A stretch of 64,000 nt of DNA from Streptomyces sp. NBC_00285 (GCF_036174265.1 NZ_CP108055.1:6882001-6946000), one strand, 5' to 3'. Positions 26,132 to 33,747 are shown, numbered from the stretch's first letter. Translations and numbers: made by a program. Notes: generated by a model from the letters alone, not told the origin.

Positions 26132-26938
26132 ATGCCGAACGACCCCGCACCCCCCACCCCCCGACCGTTCGCGCTCTTCCCGACGGCGCCGCAACCCACC
26201 CCCGTCCGGATCGTCGTAGCCGACGACAACCCGGTCGTCCGAGCGGGCCTCACCGCGCTCCTCTCGGGCCGCGAGGACATCACCGTCGTAGCGCAGGCGG
26301 CGGACGGCCGCGAGGCGTACGAGGCCGCGCACCGGCACCGCCCCGACGTGATCCTCCTGGACGTCCGGATGCCGGGCGTGGACGGAATCTCGGCGCTCCC
26401 GTACCTGGTGCCGATCGCCCCGGTGCTGATGCTGACGTACAGCGGCGAGCCGGAGATCGTCCAGGAGGCCCTGCGCAGGGGAGCCCACGGTTACCTGGTC
26501 CACGGCGAGTTCACGACGGACCAGCTGGTGGTGGCCGTACGGGACACCGTGCAGGGCCGCACCCACCTGACCCCCACGGCCGCCGGCGCGGTGCTGACCC
26601 AGCTACGGGAGTCAAGTGCGACTGCACACGAGGCCGCGGAACTCCCAACTGCCGTCTCCACAATTTCCCCGCAAACCCTTTCGCGATTGCAACCAGTTGT
26701 GGGACAGTCCTTGTTGGACCGGTCGCGTTCCCAACTCAGCGCGAGGGAGGCGGAGATCATGGACCTCATCGCATCCGGCATGAACAACCAGCAGATCGCC
26801 GCCGCCTGCTTCATCAGCGAGAAGACGGTCAAGAACCACATCAACCGCATCTTCGCCAAGCTCCACAGCACGAGCCGCTCCGAGGCCGCCGCGAAGTGGC
26901 TGGGCACGGCGCCCGGTTCGAGCCGGGGAGTGGGGTGA
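26132..26938 (+). CDS. LuxR/NarL-type response regulator of the Tad locus
   Basis: The 268-residue protein has a receiver domain (residues about 24-145) with the acidic pair in VVADDNP, the phospho-acceptor Asp77 in VILLDVRMPG and the late YLVHGEF loop, in which the usual Lys is replaced by His. After a long linker a LuxR-type helix-turn-helix follows: LSAREAEIMDLIASGMNNQQIAAACFISEKTVKNHINRIFAKL. It pairs with the histidine kinase just upstream. The Flp pilin gene follows after 115 bases, the largest gap in the locus, where a separate promoter may lie. Confidence 0.9.
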   Translation: MPNDPAPPTPRPFALFPTAPQPTPVRIVVADDNPVVRAGLTALLSGREDITVVAQAADGREAYEAAHRHRPDVILLDVRMPGVDGISALPYLVPIAPVLMLTYSGEPEIVQEALRRGAHGYLVHGEFTTDQLVVAVRDTVQGRTHLTPTAAGAVLTQLRESSATAHEAAELPTAVSTISPQTLSRLQPVVGQSLLDRSRSQLSAREAEIMDLIASGMNNQQIAAACFISEKTVKNHINRIFAKLHSTSRSEAAAKWLGTAPGSSRGVG

Positions 26939-27053
26939 CCCATGAGGATGCCGACTTGGGCCCACATTTGGGCCCAGGGACCCTCCGCCGAACCGCCCAC
27001 TCCGGCCTACGTTCCGGAGGTCGACAGCGACGACGCCGAAGGGGCCCATCATC

Positions 27054-27215
27054 ATGAACAACCGGTTCAACGACGACGAGGGCCAGACCGCGGTCGAGTA
27101 CCTGGGCATCATCGCGGTGGTGGTGGCGATCGTGCTGGCGATCACGGGGACGGACATCGGGAACACGATCTACACCGCGATCGTGGACAAGGTCAACGAA
27201 GTCATCAGCGGCTGA
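27054..27215 (+). CDS. Flp-type major pilin
   Basis: The 53-residue protein reads MNNRFNDDEGQ, then TAVEYLGIIAVVVAIVLAITG, then a short tail ending VNEVISG. The G-Q-T-A-V-E-Y junction is the class III (Flp) prepilin cleavage site. A single long hydrophobic helix follows, so this is the pilus subunit. AAGGGG lies about nine bases before the ATG. It follows the response regulator and overlaps, by its stop codon, the likely start of the TadG-like gene. Length and composition are normal for actinobacterial Flp pilins. Confidence 0.9.
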   Translation: MNNRFNDDEGQTAVEYLGIIAVVVAIVLAITGTDIGNTIYTAIVDKVNEVISG

Positions 27216-27814
27216 TCGGACCTCGTAGCCACGATGACGCAGGGCAGGCTTTCCCCATCTACATCATGGTGGTGGCGGGCCTGCTCTTTCTCGCGTTCGC
27301 CTACCTCGCGGTAGGCCAGGCCGCGGCGAATCGGAACGGCGCCCAGACGGCGGCCGACGCGGCGGCGCTGGCGGCGGCCCTGGACACACGAGACAAGCTC
27401 ACCGACGAGTGGGTGCAGAACGTACTCGATCCCACCAAGTGGAAGGACATCTTCAACGGCGTGGGAACGGTCTTCGACGGCTGCGCGCGGGCGTCTCAAC
27501 TTGCGGCACAGAACGACGCCACCGTGTTGTCCTGTGGGGCGACACAGGGGTTGTACCCGGGCTACGCGGTGGACGCGAAGACGAACAAGGCCATCGGTGA
27601 TTCCATTGTTCCCGGCGTGGAGGGCAAGCAGTCGATCCAATCCGCCACCGCCGTCATCGAGCCTGCCTGTGAGTTCAAGCTTCCCGGCGCGGACGCGGAC
27701 GCGGACGTGCTGCCGGAGCTCACTTGCGAGGACGGCAACTGGACTCTGGACCCGAGCGACCTCACGGACCTCCCAGGACCCGAGGACCTCTTCGACGTCC
27801 ATCTTGCCGACTGA
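27212..27814 (+). CDS. TadG-like pilus-associated protein, probable CTG start
   Basis: The protein has about 200 residues. The N-terminal part, DDAGQAFPIYIMVVAGLLFLAFAYLAVGQAAANRNGAQTAADAAALAAALD, is the typical TadG/TadE-like membrane segment with a GQAF processing-type motif. The rest is an acidic, cysteine-containing extracytoplasmic domain. No ATG, GTG or TTG exists in frame between the pilin region and the membrane helix. The best start is a CTG at 27212 that overlaps the pilin stop (CTGA). The in-frame ATG at 27266 would cut into the helix. The long frame opening at 26942 crosses the pilin gene and is rejected. Confidence 0.7.
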   Translation: MIGPRSHDDAGQAFPIYIMVVAGLLFLAFAYLAVGQAAANRNGAQTAADAAALAAALDTRDKLTDEWVQNVLDPTKWKDIFNGVGTVFDGCARASQLAAQNDATVLSCGATQGLYPGYAVDAKTNKAIGDSIVPGVEGKQSIQSATAVIEPACEFKLPGADADADVLPELTCEDGNWTLDPSDLTDLPGPEDLFDVHLAD

Positions 27815-27848
27815 CAAGCGAACGACGACTGACGAAGGAAGCGGAGTA

Positions 27849-28433
27849 ATGAGCATTCGGTTCACGGCGAAGGCCCGCAGGGGGATGGTCGCGTTGACGA
27901 TCGCGGCCGGTCTGGCCGTCGGCGTGGCCGGCTGCGGCGGTGGCGGTGGGGACGACGACAAGAAGCCCGAGACCTCGGCATCCGCTTCCCGCACGGGTGG
28001 ATCCGACCCAAGTACTCAGGAAGGCGAGTCCGACGAGCCGATCGCGGAGCTGAAGGGTTCGAGCGGGCTGCTGCTGCAGATCACCTCGGCCACTCGCGAT
28101 GCGGGGGGCTTTGTCACGGTGAACGGCACGCTGAAGAACGACGGATCCGAGCGCATCACCGTTCCCCCCGCAGTGCGCGGAGACGAGACGGAGATCCTGC
28201 GGCACGGCATGTCGCTCGGTGGTGCCACGCTGGTGGACGCCAAGTCGAAGAAGCGCTATTACGTGCTGCGCGACACGGACGGCCGACCACTGACGACGAC
28301 AGGCTTCTCCTCGCTCAAAGCCGGCGAGTCCTTGGCCGTCTTCATCCAGTTTCCCGCCCCTCCGACCAGCACGACCGACGTGACCTTCCAACTCCCCACC
28401 TTCGCCTCCGCCACCATCCAGATCTCCGGGTGA
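27849..28433 (+). CDS. Putative lipoprotein of the Tad locus
   Basis: The 194-residue protein has an arginine-rich start, a hydrophobic stretch and the lipobox VGVAGC (Cys29), then a Gly/Asp/Ser-rich linker. The folded part (LLLQITSATRDAGGFVTVNGTLKNDGSERITVPP, then YYVLRDTDGRPLTTTGFSSLKAGESLAVFIQFPAPP) looks like an immunoglobulin-like beta domain. It should be tethered to the outer face of the membrane. A good GAAGGAAG site precedes the ATG. It lies between the TadG-like gene and the OmpA-domain gene, overlapping the latter by four bases. Confidence 0.75.
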   Translation: MSIRFTAKARRGMVALTIAAGLAVGVAGCGGGGGDDDKKPETSASASRTGGSDPSTQEGESDEPIAELKGSSGLLLQITSATRDAGGFVTVNGTLKNDGSERITVPPAVRGDETEILRHGMSLGGATLVDAKSKKRYYVLRDTDGRPLTTTGFSSLKAGESLAVFIQFPAPPTSTTDVTFQLPTFASATIQISG

Positions 28434-29068
28434 CGCGACCCATGACCACCCACACGCCACCGCGCCTCGCCCTGGTCATGACCCTCGCCTCGGTCATGGC
28501 GGCCCTGACTCTCACCGCCCCTGCCCATGCCGACGACGACCCCAGCGTCCCCCCGGGCACCGAACCCTCCGCATCCGCCCCCGTCGAAGTCGACCCCAAC
28601 GACCCGGACCTGAAGCTCCCGGAGGGCGCCACCCTCGCCGAACCGAAGGTCCTGGACATCAAGCAGGTCGTCGAGGACCAGAGCGGAGACGAGCGCCGCG
28701 AGGACACCAACGCGGACGTGAAGTTCGCCCTCCAGGCGGAGGTCCTGTTCGGCAAGGACAGCTCGAAGCTGAACGGTGAGGCCAAGGCCCGTATCTCCGC
28801 CATCGCCTCGGAGATCAAGAACCAGAAGGCGACCCAGATCCGCGTCTTCGGCTTCACCGACAACCTCGGCTCCGCGGCCCACGGCGACGTCCTGTCGAAA
28901 CAGCGCGCCAACGCCGTACAGGACGTCCTGGACCAGGAACTGAACGACCCGAACATCACCTTCGAGGTACGCGGCTACGGCGAGCAGTACCCGATCGCCT
29001 CCAACGCGACAGAGGCGAGCCGCAAGAAGAACCGGCGGGTCGAGGTGTCCTTCCCTCGGGGAGACTGA
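28430..29068 (+). CDS. Secreted OmpA-domain protein of the Tad locus
   Basis: The 212-residue protein has a signal peptide (LALVMTLASVMAALTLTAPAHA-D) and an acidic Pro-rich linker. A C-terminal OmpA/MotB peptidoglycan-binding domain follows: ALQAEVLFGKDSSKLNGEAKARISAIASEI, VFGFTDNLGSAAHGDVLSKQRANAVQDVL and GYGEQYPIASN...RKKNRRVEV. It should hold the pilus machine to the cell wall. The GTG at 28430 overlaps the previous stop by GTGA; an ATG at 28442 is also possible. It is the last gene of the operon. Confidence 0.85.
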   Translation: MTRPMTTHTPPRLALVMTLASVMAALTLTAPAHADDDPSVPPGTEPSASAPVEVDPNDPDLKLPEGATLAEPKVLDIKQVVEDQSGDERREDTNADVKFALQAEVLFGKDSSKLNGEAKARISAIASEIKNQKATQIRVFGFTDNLGSAAHGDVLSKQRANAVQDVLDQELNDPNITFEVRGYGEQYPIASNATEASRKKNRRVEVSFPRGD

Positions 29069-29142
29069 CCCACGGCGCTCGAGAACACGGCCGGCCCTCC
29101 ACCCCAGTGGCGTGGCGGCGTTCACGCTCGCGTGACGGGTAC

Positions 29143-29706
29143 TCAGCGCCTCGTCTCGTACCTGGTCAGGATCACGCCGCCGGGAAGCGTCCGCGTCTCC
29201 ACCAGGTTCAGGTTCACCCAGCTGTCCAGCGCGGTGAAGAACGATGTGCCGCCGCCCACCACGACCGGTGCGGTGGCCAGCACGTACTCGTCGATCAGCC
29301 CGGCCCGCATGGCCGCCCCGGCGAGCGTCGCGCCGCCGATGTCCATCGGGCCGCCGTCCTCGGCCTTGAGCCGGGTGATCTCGGCGACCGCGTCACCGGT
29401 GACCAGGCGGGTGTTCCAGTCGACCTTGTCGACCGTCGAGGAGAACACCACCTTCGGCATGTCCCGCCAGCGGCGCGCGAACTCGATCTCCGCCGGGGTG
29501 GCGCCCGGCTGCTGGTCGCCGGTCGGCCAGTAGGAGCTCATCGTCTGCCACAACTTGCGCCCGTACAGCGTCAGATCGGTCGCCTGCAACTGATCCGACC
29601 AGAACTGGAACAGCTCGTCGCTCGGCACGCTCCAGCCGATGTCGTCGCCGGGAGCGGCGATGTAGCCGTCCAAGGACACGTTCATGCCGTAGATCAGTTT
29701 CCGCAT
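29143..29706 (-). CDS. Dihydrofolate reductase-like (RibD C-terminal domain) protein
   Basis: The 187-residue protein begins MRKLIYGMNVSLDGYIAAPGDDIGW and continues TLYGRKLWQTMSSYWP, FSSTVDKVDWNTRLV, GGPMDIGGATLAGAAMRAGLIDEYVLATAPVVVGGG. This is the usual pattern of the stand-alone RibD C-terminal/DHFR-like family, which is common in Streptomyces and probably NADPH-binding. The substrate is unknown. GGAAGG precedes the ATG. It is convergent with the Tad operon and belongs to no obvious pathway here. Confidence 0.85.
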   Translation of the reverse strand: MRKLIYGMNVSLDGYIAAPGDDIGWSVPSDELFQFWSDQLQATDLTLYGRKLWQTMSSYWPTGDQQPGATPAEIEFARRWRDMPKVVFSSTVDKVDWNTRLVTGDAVAEITRLKAEDGGPMDIGGATLAGAAMRAGLIDEYVLATAPVVVGGGTSFFTALDSWVNLNLVETRTLPGGVILTRYETRR

Positions 29707-29853
29707 GGCATCAGCCTTCCGTGAGCCGGTCTCACACGTACAGACCGGCGTAGCACGGGAAACTCATCGGTGCGCGATCCGAGCTCGCAGGTAGTCCTAG
29801 TGCTGCCCGTCCCACTCTCCGTGCCCGTCTCATGGTTGAGCTATCCTCCGCGC

Positions 29854-30486
29854 ATGCGCGGACAGTTCACCGGCTGGCCGGAGCAGGCCATGGACGTCTT
29901 GTGGCAGCTCCAGGGCGAACCGAACCAAGCGATCCGCGAGCGCTACCGAGCGGACCGCGAACGGCTGGTCCGGCAGCCGATGATCGCCCTGCTCAACGAC
30001 GTCGCGGACACCGATCCCCGGTACGAGGACTTCTCCGTCTGGCACTACCGCACAAACTCCTGGTGGTGGCAGAACCAGGGCGGGGTGATCCGGCTCGGCC
30101 GCAAGATCGAGATCGGTCTCCGGTTCTCCCTGGACGGCCTGCGGATCCAGGGCGCCTGGTGGTACCCCGATCCCGGCCAGGTGGACATGTTCCGCAAAGC
30201 CGTGGCGTCCGAGGGGAGCGGCCGCGAACTGTCCGCCATCGTCGAGGACGTGCGAAAGAAGGGCTACGACATCTCCGGGGACGTGATGAAGCGCCCTCCG
30301 CGCGGCTATCCGACCGACCACTCCCGTACGAACCTGCTGCGCCACCGTTCGCTGATCGCCGCCCGCTCCCTTGGCTGCGAGGATTGGCTGCACACCCCCG
30401 AAGCGGTCGCCCAGGTCCTCTCGGCCGCCGCCGACCTGGACACCCTGCTGATGTGGCTGGTCCGCCATGTGAAGAGCGCCGCCTGA
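29854..30486 (+). CDS. DUF2461 family protein
   Basis: The protein has 210 residues from the ATG at 29854. It matches DUF2461: FTGWPEQAMDVLWQLQGEPN at the start, IRLGRKIEIGLRFSLDGLRIQGAWWYPDPGQVDMFRKAV in the middle and KRPPRGYPTDHSRTNLLRHRSLIAAR near the end. It is cytoplasmic and of unknown function. There is no ribosome site. TATCCT lies six bases before the ATG, so the transcript may be leaderless. The longer frame from 29770 is unlikely because its first 28 residues do not fit the family. Confidence 0.75.
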   Translation: MRGQFTGWPEQAMDVLWQLQGEPNQAIRERYRADRERLVRQPMIALLNDVADTDPRYEDFSVWHYRTNSWWWQNQGGVIRLGRKIEIGLRFSLDGLRIQGAWWYPDPGQVDMFRKAVASEGSGRELSAIVEDVRKKGYDISGDVMKRPPRGYPTDHSRTNLLRHRSLIAARSLGCEDWLHTPEAVAQVLSAAADLDTLLMWLVRHVKSAA

Positions 30487-30579
30487 CATCACGAGACACC
30501 GAGAGACGGCGCAGGCCACGCCTCCGCGTAGGCAACGAAGCGGGAGGCTCTGTGCAGGTCTCCCGGGATGCCCTTCCGT

Positions 30580-30596
30580 GTATACGTGACGTATAC
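30580..30596. promoter_or_regulatory. Operator of the toxin-antitoxin operon
   Basis: GTATACGTGACGTATAC is a perfect 17-base inverted repeat (7-base arms, 3-base centre). Its right half overlaps TATACT (30592-30597), a good -10 element lying six bases before the antitoxin ATG. Autorepression by the antitoxin, alone or with the toxin, is the standard logic of such modules. The spacing also implies a leaderless mRNA. Confidence 0.7.
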
Positions 30597-30603
30597 TGAA
30601 GTC

Positions 30604-30885
30604 ATGTCCGACGTCATGATCCGCGTGCCTGCCGAAGTCCGTGACCAACTCGCCGCAGTGGCGGAGGCACGTGGGACCAGCCTTCGTGCCCTCATGCAGG
30701 AGATAGCGGCTCAGACGCTGACCCCGGAGCAGATCAAGGAGCGGGCGGATCGGACCCGTGCCGTTCTCGCCGAGCGGTTCGGTCATTACGTGACGGACGA
30801 GGAATCCGCGGAGATGCGGCGCAGGATGCGGGAAGCCACCGCCGCGTACCGGGCTGCTCTTGCCGAGGCGGAGTCGCCGCGTTGA
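30604..30885 (+). CDS. Ribbon-helix-helix antitoxin
   Basis: The 93-residue protein begins MSDVMIRVPAEVRDQLAAVAEARGTSLRALMQEI, a ribbon-helix-helix DNA-binding fold of the VapB/FitA kind. It continues with a charged helical tail rich in Arg and Glu that would wrap the toxin. The PIN-like toxin gene overlaps its stop. A perfect palindrome covering the -10 region supports autoregulation. It should repress the operon and neutralise the toxin. Confidence 0.8.
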   Translation: MSDVMIRVPAEVRDQLAAVAEARGTSLRALMQEIAAQTLTPEQIKERADRTRAVLAERFGHYVTDEESAEMRRRMREATAAYRAALAEAESPR

Positions 30886-31274
30886 ACCAGATCGAGCACT
30901 TCGTCCTCGACAGCTCCACGCTGCTGGCGATGGGCGGCAATAAACAGGTCTCCGGCCTCATCCATGGTGCGGCATCCAGCGATGACGTGCGCCTGTGGGT
31001 ACCCGTCCTATGCCTCGTGGAGGCTGAGCGCGAGCGGGCAGGGATCGTGGCCCACGTGGGCGTGTTGCTGGACGTGTTCCGCGTCATCGACGACGACTAC
31101 GCGCTGGCCGTGACGGTGGCCGAACTGGTCCGCGACGGCGTCACCCTCGGCGTCGCAGCCGCAGCGCATATGGCACGACCGAACGCGATGCTGCCTGAAG
31201 GGGCACTGGTGGCCACGGTCGTGCCGGAGGCCTACGCAGGGCTCGGAGTCGGGATCATGGACCTGAACCGCTGA
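30882..31274 (+). CDS. PIN-like toxin
   Basis: The 130-residue protein opens FVLDSSTLLAM, the beta strand and first acidic residue of a PIN nuclease. VLCLVEAERERAG follows with the second acidic position. LAVTVAELVRDGVTLGVAAAAHMA comes later, where the third Asp is expected but the spacing is loose. It would be an RNA-cleaving toxin inhibited by the upstream antitoxin. The start is a TTG overlapping the antitoxin stop (TTGA), which ties toxin translation to antitoxin translation. Confidence 0.75.
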   Translation: MNQIEHFVLDSSTLLAMGGNKQVSGLIHGAASSDDVRLWVPVLCLVEAERERAGIVAHVGVLLDVFRVIDDDYALAVTVAELVRDGVTLGVAAAAHMARPNAMLPEGALVATVVPEAYAGLGVGIMDLNR

Positions 31275-31380
31275 TCTGCTACGACGAGTTCATCCGCGAG
31301 TTCAAGGGAACTGTGCACCGCCCCCTTGAGGTGATCGCGGAGGGCGTCAGATTCGTCCCGCGATCGAGCTGGGCCAGCTG

Positions 31381-31598
31381 GTGCGTGACTGGCGCACAGC
31401 CCTGGGGCTGACTCAGACTGCGTTGGGTGAGTATCGGGGTGTGGTCGTGAACGAAGTCGAGGCCGTCCCTGGGCGGCCTCCTTCTCGTGGCCGCGGACCT
31501 GCTGGTCAGACTGTCTACCGCGGCCGACGTCGCGGTGGACCTGCGCACAGCCTCCGGCGGTCACAACAGGGTGGTGTTCGACGACCACGCGGCCTGAT
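31381..31598 (+). pseudogene. Degenerate helix-turn-helix regulator remnant
   Basis: A GTG at 31381 opens VRDWRTALGLTQTALGEY, which reads like the first helices of an XRE-type repressor but then breaks. Another frame continues with GLLLVAADLLVRLSTAADVAVDLRT and ends at 31598. The two parts are joined by a frameshift. The 31275-31643 gap contains no intact gene otherwise. I read it as a decayed regulator; chance similarity is possible. Confidence 0.3.
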
Positions 31599-31643
31599 GT
31601 GGTCGGGGTTGCCATAACCGCGACCCTGCCCGGCAGTGAATCG

Positions 31644-31970
31644 TCAGCTGTCGGTCTCGTCGTCGACACTGGCATCCCCAGCCGCTTGGGGCACCGGGTC
31701 GGCGACGAAGGTGCCGCGGCCGTGGACAGTCTCGATGAGTCCTCGGTCGCGCAGGACCTGGGCGGCTCGCCGAACAGTGAGGTAGGCGACGCCGTACTCC
31801 TGTGCGAGATCACGCTCAGCCGGCAGGCGCGCTCCTGGATGTAGCTTCCCGGCTCGAATCCGCGCCTCGATGTGGTCGGCTACAGCAACGTAGATGAGCT
31901 GGGCCCCCTGCGGGGCGAAGTCGGGTACCTCACTACGGTCACTCACAAGGGCAACGTAGGTCGATGTCAA
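31644..31970 (-). CDS. GntR-family regulator, DNA-binding domain only
   Basis: The 108-residue protein is a GntR-type winged helix (IYVAVADHIEARIRAGKLHPGARLPAERDLAQEYGVAYLTVRRAAQVLRDRGLIETVHGRGTFV) with almost nothing after it. It is therefore a short regulator like those controlling conjugation and accessory genes in Streptomyces. The TTG at 31970 has a distant GGAG; the GTG at 31946 (start VSDRSE) is equally plausible. It diverges from two small genes, and an 18-base palindrome lies between them. Confidence 0.8.
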   Translation of the reverse strand: MTSTYVALVSDRSEVPDFAPQGAQLIYVAVADHIEARIRAGKLHPGARLPAERDLAQEYGVAYLTVRRAAQVLRDRGLIETVHGRGTFVADPVPQAAGDASVDDETDS

Positions 31971-31987
31971 GCTACGCGAATCTCCAG

Positions 31988-32005
31988 AGAGCTATACATA
32001 GCTCT
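31988..32005. promoter_or_regulatory. Candidate GntR operator
   Basis: AGAGCTATACATAGCTCT has perfect eight-base arms around AC. It starts 18 bases upstream of the GntR gene and lies 88 bases before the divergent gene at 32093, where both promoters should be. On the minus strand the sequence TATGTATAG within it could serve as a -10. The short GntR protein is the likely ligand. Confidence 0.65.
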
Positions 32006-32092
32006 ACATGGCTTAGTAAGGTCATGAACAGACGAGACCCCGGCGGCCGCGCGAACGGCCCCGGGGCATGGCCACCAGCCTCTGAGGAGCTG

Positions 32093-32452
32093 ATGACAGT
32101 GAGCATTATCCATGCGCTGTTGCGCTGGATCCTGGACGTGTGTGCACCAGGCACCGGTAACCGGAGGGCAGGTGCGCACCCCGTCGTACCGGTTCCCGTC
32201 GAGGATCCGGAGATGCCGGGCCCGGTAACGGTGCGGCTGCCCGCCCACCGTTCTCCGTACGGGTTGTTCGCGCCGCTGGACGGCCGTGCGGCGGCCTCCG
32301 TACGGCCGTACGTGACCGCGGCGGAGTGGACCTGCCGGGTGCAGGAGCGCGAGCGGGCGCGACAGGCGCGACGTCGTGTGGCACTGGTCCTTGCGGCCGA
32401 CTTCGGCATCGACCTCGACCGCCATGTCATCGGCGCGGAAGGAGCGGCGTGA
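32093..32452 (+). CDS. Small unknown protein, first of a coupled pair
   Basis: The protein has 119 residues from the ATG at 32093, which has a good GAGGAG site. It begins with a short hydrophobic segment (VSIIHALLRWILDVC), then a Pro/Val-rich stretch (HPVVPVPVEDPEMPGPVTVRLP) and an Arg-rich helix (CRVQERERARQARRRVALVLAADFGIDLDRHVI). I recognise no domain. Genes of this kind commonly accompany a short GntR or XRE regulator in Streptomyces. It overlaps the next gene by one base (TGATG). Confidence 0.65.
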   Translation: MTVSIIHALLRWILDVCAPGTGNRRAGAHPVVPVPVEDPEMPGPVTVRLPAHRSPYGLFAPLDGRAAASVRPYVTAAEWTCRVQERERARQARRRVALVLAADFGIDLDRHVIGAEGAA

Positions 32453-32823
32453 TGGGAGCGCAGAGTGAGCCGTGCGGCGCTGAAAGGGCTGTGGCGCAGG
32501 GTGCGGGGCACCCGGACGATGCCGGGAAGTCCGGAGCGGGTCCGTCACTGTCCCGCGGACGACAGAGCAGGCCGGAGTCGGCCCCACCACAGGACCCGAC
32601 GCCGACGACTGAACCGCGAGCGCGGATTCGCAGGCCGGTACGGATGTGTGTGCGCTGCCATGTGACCACCGAGACCCCGGCCGTGGTGGCCGTCGTGCAC
32701 CAGAATTCGGGACCGGGCTTTGTCGTGTACGCGTGCCAGGCGTGCACCGTGCACTTTTCGCCGCAGCCAGATGACCTCACCGCCCTGCGAACAATCCGTG
32801 GGCGGGCCAAGGACAAGCGGTGA
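32452..32823 (+). CDS. Small unknown protein with zinc-finger-like cysteines
   Basis: The 123-residue protein has a low-complexity Pro/Arg/Gly-rich first half. The second half has MCVRCHVTTETPAVVAVVHQNSGPGFVVYACQACTVHF, with two CxxC pairs about 25 residues apart, so it probably binds zinc. It is translationally coupled to the gene before it and is probably controlled by the divergent GntR regulator. Its function is unknown. Confidence 0.65.
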   Translation: MGAQSEPCGAERAVAQGAGHPDDAGKSGAGPSLSRGRQSRPESAPPQDPTPTTEPRARIRRPVRMCVRCHVTTETPAVVAVVHQNSGPGFVVYACQACTVHFSPQPDDLTALRTIRGRAKDKR

Positions 32824-33333
32824 GCACGCGAGTTGTCGCCGGAGTGCACACCGGCCGCCCGTCGCCCCGGATACGAGGACGTGCACGCCGGGCCACCAGC
32901 AACGGGACATCCCGATGCCATACGGCCAGGGCCTGTTGCTGGCGCGTGCATGCGGTTGTGACTGCCGCCGTCCGACGGTAGAAGGAGCGTGGTCAGAGTC
33001 GGAACACCACCCGAGCCGGGTAGTCGACGTCTGATATCACGCATCCGCTGCTTGGACCGGTCCGGGCAGGGCATCGGCCCGGACCGGTTCTGCGCTCAGG
33101 GTGCCGATTCCGCCGTTTCGACGGAATCGGCATGTCCCTCGAACTGGCCGTGGTGCCCGGTGATCGCCGAAGGTGGCGGTCTCTGTCTGTGTCCTGAGAG
33201 CGGAATCAAGTCACATGCCCCCGGAAGGCCGCGCATCGCGATGATATTTTGCTTACGCATCGCTGATGAATTCGCTTCACGTATCTAAGACTTCCGCCGC
33301 ACGAGGAGCGGGAGCGAGCATGGGGGACAGAAC
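32824..33333. other. Intergenic region before the secretion locus
   Basis: These 510 bases hold no convincing gene. Two strong hairpins lie at 33056-33132. A markedly AT-richer stretch at about 33235-33295 is the likely promoter area for the WXG100-like gene that follows. The short frames here have no ribosome sites and overlap the hairpins. Confidence 0.5.
33056..33132. terminator. Twin perfect hairpins
   Basis: Stem 1 pairs ACCGGTCCGGGC (33056-33067) with GCCCGGACCGGT (33077-33088), 12 perfect base pairs with a nine-base loop. Stem 2 pairs TGCCGATTCCG (33102-33112) with CGGAATCGGCA (33122-33132), 11 perfect pairs. Stem 2 extends inward over one mismatch to a TTT loop. Thirteen bases separate them. 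They may terminate the preceding pair of genes; no T-run is present. Confidence 0.55.
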
Positions 33334-33672
33334 ATGTCAGGCGGAACGGACATCGACGATCCGGCAGCCTTGAACCGCGCGGGCACCGGCGCGCGCGAGA
33401 CGGCGAGTCAGACGCGTTCCGCCGGCGCGCATCCGGTGGACGAGACGCGGTCGGCGTCCCGTGACTTCGGCGGCGCCAACTGGGAAGGCGGGCTGGGCGG
33501 GGCGCTCAGCGGCCTCGCGGGCACCTGGTCGAGTCAGGTCTCCGCGCTCGCGGCCAAGTGCGACAGCCTCGCCGGTCAGTGCGGAGGATCGGGCTTGCTG
33601 TACCAGAACACCGAGGCAGCGAACACGCAGACGATGCGTTCCATGTCGGCCGGATCCTCGCCCTTCGGGTAG
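33334..33672 (+). CDS. WXG100-like (ESX) secreted protein
   Basis: The 112-residue protein has a Thr/Ser/Arg-rich first half and a helical second half: FGGANWEGGLGGALSGLAGTWSSQVSALAAKCDSLAGQCGGSGLLYQNTEAANTQTM. The helix-turn-helix with small residues and tryptophans resembles ESAT-6/WXG100 proteins exported by type VII secretion without a signal peptide. GGGGGA lies seven bases before the ATG. It is the first gene of a run of secretion-associated genes and is followed by a larger putative substrate. Assignment to the superfamily is by pattern only. Confidence 0.6.
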   Translation: MSGGTDIDDPAALNRAGTGARETASQTRSAGAHPVDETRSASRDFGGANWEGGLGGALSGLAGTWSSQVSALAAKCDSLAGQCGGSGLLYQNTEAANTQTMRSMSAGSSPFG

Positions 33673-33747
33673 TTCGGCTTCGCCGCGTACCGCACTGCGG
33701 TCGCAGTCCGACGAGACACACCACGCCACGGGGGACTCACCACAGCC

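Noticed and set aside
26942..27211. Upstream extension of the TadG-like frame to an ATG at 26942
   Set aside because: The extension overlaps the whole Flp pilin gene, and its translation (His/Arg/Gly-rich) is a shadow of it.
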